In this document: positions 19,987-27,469 of the stretch, piece by piece
How positions within the stretch are numbered: position 1 is the stretch's first letter
How the letters are laid out: each line of letters opens with the position of its first letter
DNA from: Chara braunii
Lineage: Eukaryota; Streptophyta; Charophyceae; Charales; Characeae
DNA: 42,785 nt
Reading direction: 5' to 3'
NCBI GenBank assembly: GCA_003427395.1
Contig: BFEA01000409.1
Coordinates: 1,298,183 to 1,340,967 of the forward strand
The notes under the pieces: generated by a model
Databases searched by the model: none
Told to the model about the DNA's origin: nothing
What the model saw: only the letters and a program-made list of their open reading frames with translations
Translations under genes and position numbers: made by a program

Positions 19987-20619
19987 ATGCCAGACGAAAA
20001 TGCCGCAGGAGCTTCTGATCCCATACGCATAGGGCTAATACAAAAAAATGATCGCTTCCTGCGAATCAAACCTATCCCATGGAAATCCGCGGAATGCGAT
20101 ATCGAAGTGACACTGTGGGGAATTCCATACAATGCCATCATCGATTCGGGAGCCGCTGTTTTGGCTATTTCGCTACGAGTAGTTGAAAGAGCAGGAAGAA
20201 AGAATGACTTAATTATGCTAACCGAAAGAGATCATCTCGTTTCCGCAGACGAAGAAAATATTAAAACGGTGGGATGGATGACCAATGTTGCATTTCGATT
20301 AGGGAAGGTGCATGCCTTGGGAGACGTCGTCGTATTAGATCTCAATACTTACGACGTTCTTTTCGACCTTCCCGCCCTGATAGCACTACGAGCTAATCTG
20401 GACTTCGAAAGACGATCAATTGTCCTCCGAAATACGAGAGGCAAACCATATGTTGTACCAATGAGACTGACTCTGCGTACTACCGCTAACATAGCCCCAC
20501 GAGTTTCTCCCGCAATGACAGGGACCCTCCGTATGATTACCTGGGACAATGGGCAGACGTCCAAGGACGCAGGCAGCAGCGATGATGATGATGATCCCGA
20601 AATCTTGAAGATGGCATGA
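19987..20619 (+). CDS. Retropepsin-like aspartic protease segment of pol
   Basis: This segment would cleave Gag and Pol during particle maturation. In this open piece (210 codons) AIIDSGAAVLAIS carries the aspartic protease D-S-G triad, with Asp at codon 53. TYDVLFDLPALIALRANLDF about 75 residues later fits the second conserved hydrophobic region of Ty3-type proteases. The frame continues upstream through two stops into a segment overlapping the end of gag (VLNIVRALDHRIPLPIGHLL) and downstream past a TGA at 20617. The ATG at 19987 is therefore only an internal Met. Confidence 0.8.
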   Translation: MPDENAAGASDPIRIGLIQKNDRFLRIKPIPWKSAECDIEVTLWGIPYNAIIDSGAAVLAISLRVVERAGRKNDLIMLTERDHLVSADEENIKTVGWMTNVAFRLGKVHALGDVVVLDLNTYDVLFDLPALIALRANLDFERRSIVLRNTRGKPYVVPMRLTLRTTANIAPRVSPAMTGTLRMITWDNGQTSKDAGSSDDDDDPEILKMA

Positions 20620-20637
20620 GAACAAATTCATTACCTC

Positions 20638-21276
20638 ATGCATCGGATGAATGCTGAAGCCCCAAGCAGAACTAACCAAGATTTGCAAAGAACACAAGCA
20701 ATGATTATGGGAGAACCTCTAGTACAGATTTCAAGGATGGTCGATTCTTTGGAACCCCCTCGAACCCTGTACGAAGGGATCTCCTCTCTTCTCGCTCAAT
20801 ACAATGACAAAAGACATTACTGCGATATCACGGATCTTCCAAAGTCTCTGCTGACACCTGCAAAGGAAATTCGATTGCTACACTTAGAGGCAAAGATCAA
20901 CTCTTTGGAACCCCCTGAGCGCCTCGAGAACGGACTCGGAATCAAGATCGCCACGAAACCCGTGACGTGGCAGGACATTCGAGACGGAGTGGCGCCTGAA
21001 GAACACGTGGCCATCCGAGAAGAGGATGCACAAATGATGGCCACGGTGTTCTCTTGGCGATCCGATAACTCATTCATCTTCGTGCCCCCACCAGAAAATA
21101 CTAAGCGAATGAATACGAAACACATCGATGTGTGGATATGGGCCGAGTCATACGAGTTCCACGTACCTCGATACGTACCTGATGAAATCCACCACCTAAT
21201 CGCAGACATCCTGAAAGAATACAAAGGAGCGATTAGTGTGACAGACATAGACATTGGATTGTCGTTAGTCATATAG
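20638..21276 (+). CDS. Pol linker before the reverse transcriptase
   Basis: This 212-codon open piece is in the same frame as the protease and separated from it by one TGA. It has no domain I recognise until its end, where SVTDIDIGLSL leads, after a TAG at 21274, straight into the RT N-terminus (HEIPTGNHSP, CKPYRYSLVE). LEPPRTLYEG and LEPPERLENG form an internal echo. Confidence 0.7.
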   Translation: MHRMNAEAPSRTNQDLQRTQAMIMGEPLVQISRMVDSLEPPRTLYEGISSLLAQYNDKRHYCDITDLPKSLLTPAKEIRLLHLEAKINSLEPPERLENGLGIKIATKPVTWQDIRDGVAPEEHVAIREEDAQMMATVFSWRSDNSFIFVPPPENTKRMNTKHIDVWIWAESYEFHVPRYVPDEIHHLIADILKEYKGAISVTDIDIGLSLVI

Positions 21277-22067
21277 CACGAGATCCCGACGGGGAATCAT
21301 TCCCCACTTCATTGCAAGCCTTACAGATATTCCCTGGTAGAGCGGAAAAAGGCTCTCGAACGGATTCGAGAATTCGAAGCAAGCGGTTGGATTGAACCCG
21401 CCATCGGACCGTGGTCATTCCCGGTAGTATTAGGACCAAAAAAGAACAGATCGATCCACATATGCTTTGATTATCGTAAACTAATGACATCACGATCAAA
21501 AATATGTATCCCCTCCCCTGGATTGATGATTTGGTGGATGCGATTGGGTGTGCTAATTATTTCAGTAAGTTTGATATTCGACATGGCTTCCATCACATTC
21601 TGGTTAAGGACGAAGATCGACCGAAGATAACCTTCGTATTGTTTAAAGGCACGTGGCAGTGGGTTTGATGTCCGGTGGGGATTTGCAATGCGCCGACCAC
21701 GTTTCAGAACTTCGTCAACAAGACACGGTTAACACAGGGAATGATCAACTTCTGCGTCATCGTGTACATGGACGACATCCTGGTTTATTCGGAGACCTAT
21801 CACGGCCATGCGCAACATATCGAGTGGACATTAGGTGCTCTAAGAGACGCTGGATTCAAGATCACGCTTGAGAAGAGCGAATTTTTCCTCTCGGAAATTT
21901 CGTTCTTGGGCTACGTTGTGACACGTGGAGGATTGCGGCCTGACTCGAGAAAGGTCGCAGCGGTGAAAGAAGCCCCTGTTCCCACGTCGCTAACTCAGGT
22001 TCGAGCCTTCTTGGGGTTAGCCTCGTACTATCGCTGTTTCATCAAGGGCTTCGCCGTGATTGCATGA
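21277..22067 (+). pseudogene. Reverse transcriptase domain
   Basis: RNA-dependent DNA polymerase. Motifs in order are KPYRYSLVE, GWIEPAIGPWSFPVVLGPKK, ICFDYRKL, a frameshift near 21486, YFSKFDIRHGFHHIL (motif A, catalytic Asp), CPVGICNAPTTFQN (motif B, just after the TGA at 21666), YMDDILVYSE (motif C, Asp pair at 21771-21776) and KSEFFLSEISFLGYVV. The YMDD box and the LGYVV element are typical of Ty3/Gypsy RT. The frameshift and stop make this copy inactive. Confidence 0.92.
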
Positions 22068-22604
22068 CCCTTGACGAACCTGCTGCGGAAGGACCAGCCC
22101 CTCAGTTAGGACGTGGAGTGCGAGCATGCCTTCGCGACCCTCAAGGAAGCCCTGACAACGACACCTATTTTGATCCGACCAGACCCCTCGAAGCAGTTCA
22201 TTCTTATCACGGACTGACAACCGGAGGTTATTTCCGCTATTTTAGCACAAAAGGGGAACGATGGCCGCGAACATGTCATCGAGTACGCGTCACGAACAGT
22301 ACCAGACGAGCGAAGGAATGACTCAGCCCCGCAGGGCGAATGCTACGCAGTAGTGTTGGGCATCCAACACTTCCATCCGTATCTGTACGGACAAAAGTTC
22401 CTCCTTGTCACCGATCATGAGCGCCTGTTAGCGCTGAAGAGGCTCTCTAATTACACGGGCATGATTGACCGATGGGCCGTGCGCCTACAGGGGTACGACT
22501 TCGACATCATCCATCGAAAGACGGAGAGACACGGCAACACGGACGGGCTGACACGTTTGCATCGACCAGCTAAAGTGCCTGAGGCAGAAGAGGTCGTCCC
22601 GTGA
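22068..22604 (+). pseudogene. RT connection and RNase H domain
   Basis: RNase H removes the RNA strand after copying. The frame reads PLTNLLRKDQPLS, AFATLKEALTTTPIL, KQFILITD (first acidic site, followed by the TGA at 22215), HVIEYASRTV, GECYAVVLGI, FLLVTDHERLLALKRLSN and HGNTDGLTRL (last conserved Asp). The stops at 22107 and 22215 sit at positions usually Trp or Ala/Trp in related elements. Confidence 0.88.
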
Positions 22605-22619
22605 GAGGAACCGGAGTCG

Positions 22620-22970
22620 GTGAACGGGCCCAAGTACGGACAAGTGGCAGTCCTCCCTGTGGCAAGAAGCAGGCGGGTGGCAATGGGTGACGGAGGTAAT
22701 CCTACAACCCCTCTCTCTCCTCTCTCCTCCTCCTCTCTCCTCTCCTTGCCTGATAAATTGTGTTATTTTTGTGAAGCAATTTCTCGCGTATATTCGGTCT
22801 CTATGCGCCCTAGCGGAGAAGGATATGCGGAATGGATAGACTGTCGGCAGTGTGTCGCACGAGCCCACGGCTCGTGCATCCAATACCGAAATGATAGTAA
22901 GCCTTGGTTGTGCCCCTTGTGTCGGGTTGATAAGATCCCGACCGAGGCTCGCCTTTTAGGTGTCACGTAA
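22620..22970 (+). CDS. PHD-type zinc finger segment within pol
   Basis: This 116-codon open piece is in the same frame as RT/RNase H upstream and integrase downstream. It carries C48-x2-C51-x23-C75-x2-C78-x4-H83-x2-C86-x11-C98-x2-C101 (nt 22761-22922). Trp96 lies two residues before the seventh ligand (PWLCPLC), the hallmark of a C4HC3 PHD finger. PHD fingers in cellular proteins read histone H3 tails. In an integrase-proximal place it could direct integration to certain chromatin, as chromodomains do in chromoviruses; that role is inference. A Ser-rich linker (residues 33-42) joins it to RNase H. A RING-like or other treble-clef zinc fold is an alternative, but the Trp and spacing favour PHD. 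Confidence 0.8.
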   Translation: MNGPKYGQVAVLPVARSRRVAMGDGGNPTTPLSPLSSSSLLSLPDKLCYFCEAISRVYSVSMRPSGEGYAEWIDCRQCVARAHGSCIQYRNDSKPWLCPLCRVDKIPTEARLLGVT

Positions 22971-23060
22971 GAGGGGTTAGAGAAGAACCGGAAGCTTAGA
23001 AGGGCCGAGGTATGGACAGATATCGCTTTGATTGCCACCCTAGTGGGTAACCCCCTCTAG

Positions 23061-23777
23061 GACTTCACCAAGGAAGATTGGAGGAGGGCCAATGAAAGGG
23101 TTCAGGACTACCGCTGGAATGAGGGACGATTGGAAAAACGAAAAACGGATGGTAGTGGAATTTGGATGGTAGTGCCGCACCCGTTCATGAGGTATGACTG
23201 GGTGAAGACAACGCATGAAGAAACGGCTGCCCATTTTGCCGTACGGATCATGGAGGCGGCAATCGACAAAAACGAGTGGTATTGGTCCAATATTCGTGAT
23301 GATGTGAAATTCATCGTCGCGAACTGCCAAGTCTGCGCTGCTGACAAGGCGCCGATTCAGCCCCCAAGATCGATAGTATCGACGGTAGTTGAACGACCAT
23401 TTCAAAGGGTCAGCATGGACACTACCGATATTGTGGTGCCTCCTGGACCTAATAGTTGTGAGTATTCAATCCTACTGGTGTTCGTGGATCATTTTTCGAA
23501 ATGGATCGAAGCGTATCCCTGTCGTACGCGACATGCGGCTGAAATTGCACGATACGTCAATTGGTTTTTAGGGAAGCACCAGGACACGGAGGAAATTCTG
23601 ACCGACAATGGGGTAGAATTCAGGGGAGAAGTCTTGAAGAATCTGGTCGTACACGGCGTAGCTATTCGGAACACTGCGCCCCACGTGTCGCAATGTAACG
23701 GGCTGGTAGAAAACGCAAATAGGGTGATAAAGACTGCGCTACGACGCAATATCGCGGCACGGGACCCCAGGCCCTAG
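23061..23777 (+). pseudogene. Integrase, zinc-binding and catalytic domains
   Basis: It inserts the DNA copy into the host genome. Within the open piece 23130-23777 the zinc-binding domain has H29-x5-H35-x30-C66-x2-C69. The catalytic core has D97 (SMDTTDI), D159 (LTDNGVEF) and E194 (SQCNGLVENAN), that is D-x61-D-x34-E, with FVDHFSKWIEAYP between the first two. All catalytic residues are present. The stretch ends at a TAG where homologues usually have Trp and continues in frame to the C-terminal domain. Flanking stops (23058, 23775) mean no intact enzyme is encoded. Confidence 0.92.
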
Positions 23778-24404
23778 CCCGATATCGTAGATCACATCTT
23801 GGGAGTCCATCGAGGGATGCCCCACAAATCGACGGGCCTGAGCCCGTTTTAGTTAAGGACCAATAGTGTGGTTTGCGTTTCGATACCAAGCCTCCGGGAC
23901 GAATCCTCGTTGAACCGACGACCCACCAGGGCCACGGTTCGAGACAAGGCCAAGCGGCACATGAAATTGATGGAACGGTCCCCGATTGGCCCGAAAACGA
24001 CAGAAAATGATCGAGTTGGCCCATGGCCAGTAGGTCTGTAGTTACGAGGCCAGAACGGGAATGCGGGTCCGCGGCCCCAGTACAAATTAGGGGACTTGGT
24101 GCAGGTGAGGAAATGTGCTCGCCAAGGGAAGATAGCGCCACGATTCTTCGGGCGATTCCGAGTGATCGAGCTTGGACCGAACGGAGTGAACACCGTGTGC
24201 CTCGTGCCGGAGGTCTCGGGGAGCCGATCGGCGCGGCCGATCGTTCGCCACGTGTCATACCTGCGTTCCCTCCCTTCCTCCCCATCTCCTGCACCTTCTT
24301 CCTCTTCCTTGGCTACGAAAGAAGACGACGACTCTCCATCGTCTCCCTCCTCCCGTACGTTTCTCGCCTTGTCTCATACTCCGTCCCCGCCACCATTGCC
24401 ATGA
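23778..24404 (+). pseudogene. Integrase C-terminal region (GPY/F-like)
   Basis: In the integrase frame: HKSTGLSPF, a basic segment (RDKAKRHMKLME), then YKLGDLVQVRK and IAPRFFGRFRVIELGPNG, which match the KL.P...GPF module of Ty3/Gypsy integrases. RPIVRHVSYLRSL and a Ser/Pro-rich tail follow. Stops lie at 23850 and 24039. The segment 23989-24083 is duplicated artefactually at 13919-14013. I see no chromodomain. The final TGA (24402-24404) overlaps the ATG of the next ORF. Confidence 0.82.
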
Positions 24405-25957
24405 GCTTTCTCACGGACCGAGCCCTCGGCGACCATCTGTTAGCGCCAAGAGGTTACATCTCAGCGATTCGGCAGGTTCGTCATCCGCGGTTCAATCTGG
24501 ATCTACTACGACTTGCGCAATTCTTCTGCACGCCGAGGGTGTACGCAACGGGTGAGTTCCGATTCGCAGGCAGTCCTCAGGCGGTCGTGTTAGCAGAGGC
24601 AGTGGCTGTACCTCGGCGGTCAGCTCCCAGGATAAGCCACGTGTCCACAGTCGTCGGTTTCAGCGGGGATATCAGCACGGTCAGTGCGCTACGGCATACG
24701 GTCGTCTGGACGTCGTTACAGCAGTGGGGCCAGTAGTTGGCCGTTGAGTGGAACCATTGGCTCGCGCGCTACGGGGACAATCTTGTCCCTACAGACGACA
24801 TCGACCTCGGGGGGATTCGGGTGTTCCAGCACGAGCCGGCCGTGGTGCTTCCCGAACTCGTCCCCTTCCCCCGTCCCCAATGAACCATTCCCGACTTTCC
24901 ACCTTCGCTCTCCCATCTCTCTTTCCCACTTTTTGGCAATCCGGCCTCCACCCTCGCTTCTCTCTCTGCTTGGAACCCCTAGATGTCCCCCTTCTCGATC
25001 CAAGGCAGTGGCGGTTGTGGTGCGAACACTTCGTCGATCTGTCGGTATGCCTGGTCGGAGTGAGGCTTACGTGGACCAGGAGCGAGGAACACCGCGAGTG
25101 GTTTGAGTACTTGGAGCTGATGATCATCCAGGCCTGGAGGACAGACGTGGAGGGCGATCTTCTCGGTTTCCTCTTTGTATTCGGTATGGCCCGGCCATCG
25201 CCAACTGATCGCGCAGGAGCTCACGATCCCCCTTGTGCAGTTGGTTGACGATCTCCCCCTTGAGATCGTCTCGCAGAGTGACGAGAGCCCAGTTCCGCAC
25301 GTCCTCACGCGGACTTTGACCCCATACCTTTAGTGGTCGGCGTGCCTGGAAGAGCAGGGAAGCGGTCGCAACCCACCATTGCAGCGGGATTAACTGGACC
25401 CGCGCGAGATCATCCATCTCGCCTTTTTCCAAGATCGAGCGGCCTCCGAGGACGAAGAGATAGCGATCGAAGAAGAAAGCGATGCCGACAAAGAAGAAGA
25501 AGCCGTTGAAGAGGACGAGGAAGAAGAAACCCCAGAGGAAGGCAGTTACAGTGAGCACAGCGAGGGAGAGCAGAGTGAGGAGGAGGAGGAAGATGAAGAA
25601 GAAGAGGAGCTAGAACTGGAGGAGTCCGAGTGGGAGATCTCGGCGGAGGAAGCGGAGCAGGAGGACACTCAGGCGGAAGACCCCGAAGCAGCGCGCAAAA
25701 GAGATAAAATCGCAGTCGGGAAACGACAGTTGGAGTTCGCCAGCGCGACAAATCTGTGGATCACCGACGATCTGGCCCGCGACCCCGAGCCGCCTAAGCC
25801 TGAAGATGGAGAACAGGCCGAGACTTCGAGTGCACCGGCAGGGTGGCGACGAAGCCGATCCCCCTCCCCCTCAGCCTCCAACCGTCCATCAGTTAGAGCC
25901 CATACTGATGCGGGTCATTGGGCTTCGTCCCCGGTCGTTATTCCGCCGTCCCCTTGA
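24401..25957 (+). pseudogene. Post-pol ORF 1, unknown, with acidic C-terminal region
   Basis: It starts with ATG at 24401, overlapping the pol stop as ATGA. Residues such as LTDRALGDHLLAPRGYIS, FNLDLLRLAQFFCTPR and, after a TAG at 24734, WNHWLARYGDNL suggest a real protein. Past about 24880 the coherent frame shifts by one base (QWRLWCEHFVDL, HREWFEYLELMIIQAWR), then returns near 25170 (HRQLIAQELTIPLVQLVDD, REIIHLAFFQDR). It ends in a Glu/Asp-rich stretch (about 25440-25680) and a Ser/Pro tail stopping at 25957. I do not recognise the family. No signal peptide or membrane span is evident, so an envelope protein is unlikely. Two frameshifts and several stops mark decay. Confidence 0.55.
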
Positions 25958-26131
25958 TCATCTCACCCTCCGCCAAATCACCACCCGCGTCACCTTCCCC
26001 CGTAACCCCTTCCCCATCGATACCTTCCGATTCTTCTACGCTACTCGCCTCGTTATTATTGTCCACCCCCATCCCTCGACCCGGTGCGCCCTCCCCGATT
26101 TCTGCCTCCACACCCTTCTCTTCAGTGCCGC

Positions 26132-26503
26132 ATGGCGAGCCACAACATGGTCGAAGTCTATTGTATGATTACGGGGACTATCCCCTCATGCGAAGATTAC
26201 GACCATTTCCGCGCGGCACTTTTCCGCACCTTTACCACCCTGTATCCCGACTATCTCGCCTCCCTCCCCCATAGTGGTAATCGCTTCCCCCGCTTCCACA
26301 GGATCGTCCGTTACCAGGAGCTCCCGGAAACAGTAGCCCTTACCCCTGCTTCCGATCAACCATCCCCCTCGTCATGCCCCCATGTACCAACTCCCCTTCC
26401 CCCTTCCCGATGGACATGGATGATCGGTGATAGGTTGATTGGTGTGCGTGCCATGACGACGACACGAATAATCCCCTCCTTGGATCGACGAGAGCCCTCC
26501 TGA
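26132..26503 (+). CDS. Post-pol ORF 2, unknown (about 123 aa)
   Basis: From ATG 26132 the frame reads MASHNMVEVYCMITGTIPSC, then YDHFRAALFRTFTTLYPDYL, a Pro/Ser-rich part and a basic C-terminus. It lies between post-pol ORF 1 and the 3' LTR on the element's coding strand. The start was chosen because upstream codons in this frame are compositional (Pro/Ser). No domain is recognised, and it could be a chance frame. Confidence 0.4.
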   Translation: MASHNMVEVYCMITGTIPSCEDYDHFRAALFRTFTTLYPDYLASLPHSGNRFPRFHRIVRYQELPETVALTPASDQPSPSSCPHVPTPLPPSRWTWMIGDRLIGVRAMTTTRIIPSLDRREPS

Positions 26504-26673
26504 GGAAATTGTAGGACAGAGCTTACATGCAACGTTGAGTGATGTCCACACTCCTTCACACGGTAAGTGGCAACGAAAAGCTCTGCATGTCGATGGATTA
26601 GAGAGATCAACACGTGTCAAGATTCAAGCAAGTAGGAGCTTGCTTAAGATTGGAACCCCCTGGGCGTCACATA
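26504..26673 (+). other. 3' untranslated segment before the 3' LTR
   Basis: No clear polypurine tract is present next to the LTR start. The junction carries the palindrome CGTCACATATGTGACG (26665-26680) spanning the LTR boundary. Confidence 0.5.
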
Positions 26674-27469
26674 TGTGACGAACCGATTTCTGCACCACGC
26701 GATTTTCTGCGCGGTAGCAACGAGGGGTCCTAAGCTGGGAAGGATGGGCCACTTACGGAAGATTGGGATGAAAGGGAAATTGCATAAGTGTCCTCACTTC
26801 TTCGTCATTTTTCGTCGACTTTCCGGATGATTGGGTTCAGGTCCGGGTGGGCCCCGGGACGATCGATTGGTTGATTGGCTGTGTGAGTGGCGCGCTGTCG
26901 TGCGCGCGATTAATAAATGTTGACGTCGCCTCTTTTGTTTCGATTTGGACCTTTAGGCGCGGACATCGCGTGGGAATTTTGCTTTGCTCCCTTTGAAATT
27001 CCTTTTTGAATTCTTTTTCAATCTTGTCGAGCCACTATGGCTCTCGGAATTCCGGGATTTGTGTTTTTCGTTTTTTCTTCATTAGATAGGAATTTAGGAA
27101 TTTTGCAATTAGGATTTTCTTCTGCCCCGCAGCGCTTTTTGCTTACGCTTCATTTTGCGGCTGACAGACTGCAACGGAACTCTGATTAGTCAACGCCCTT
27201 CATCGTGTGTGTAACTGTAATTTTGGGCGGTTGCCATTGTAACTGTATCTTTCTTCTTGTACTTCGTCTTTCCCGCTCTCGCTTCCTCTTGCTGTGTCTA
27301 GCCAACCCACAGACTGCATGCTTGGATTGATGCGTGGAGAGAGGCTACGTCCCCCAGGATGCGGCCCGACCATGCAAAATGCACGCGCTCCCTCTCCTAA
27401 TCTTCTTTCTAAGTCCATGCAAGTCCGGGTTCTTCGTGCATGCATGCACGCAATAAATTTCGGATGCGC
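26674..27469 (+). repeat. 3' LTR, truncated
   Basis: It starts TGTGACGAACCGATTTCTGC and aligns with 15647-16409. It ends in ATTTCGGATGCGC directly before the terminal TGTCGG of repeat X3. The rest of the LTR seen after 16409 in the 5' copy is missing here. Either X3 inserted into this LTR, or the junction is a deletion or an assembly join. Confidence 0.85.

Larger units (their letters stand above)
19800..24404 (+). pseudogene. pol: Pol polyprotein: PR-RT-RNaseH-PHD-IN, disrupted
   Basis: Pol makes the enzymes for reverse transcription and integration. From the gag 3' end it can be followed in one frame to about 21486, and in a second frame from there to the TGA at 24402-24404. In-frame stops are at 19897, 19957, 20617, 21274, 21666, 22065, 22107, 22215, 22602, 22968, 23058, 23775, 23850 and 24039; thirteen are TAG or TGA and one is TAA. 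Several fall where the family has Arg, Gln or Trp, as C-to-T or G-to-A transitions would produce. The domains themselves are well preserved, so loss of function is recent compared with the LINE debris nearby. Individual domains are listed separately. Confidence 0.88.
15647..27469 (+). mobile_element. Ty3/Gypsy LTR retrotransposon (degenerate, 3' LTR cut)
   Basis: The order of parts is 5' LTR, primer-binding site, gag, protease, reverse transcriptase, RNase H, PHD-type finger, integrase, two extra ORFs and 3' LTR. RT and RNase H precede integrase, which defines the Ty3/Gypsy (Metaviridae) type. Both LTRs start TGTGACGAACCGATTTCTGC. The 3' LTR stops abruptly at 27469, where repeat X3 begins. 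Gag is open, but pol carries about 14 stops and at least one frameshift, so the copy is not autonomous. At nearly 12 kb it is long for the group, partly because of a long 5' non-coding zone and about 2 kb of post-pol sequence. Confidence 0.9.

Noticed and set aside
25124-25558. Minus-strand frame with a very hydrophobic N-terminus (possible membrane protein)
   Set aside because: It is the reverse shadow of the Glu/Asp-rich plus-strand segment (GAA codons read as TTC, Phe).
24401-25957. Envelope gene of an endogenous retrovirus-like element
   Set aside because: No signal peptide, no transmembrane helix and no furin-type site; the C-terminal part is acidic and soluble in character.
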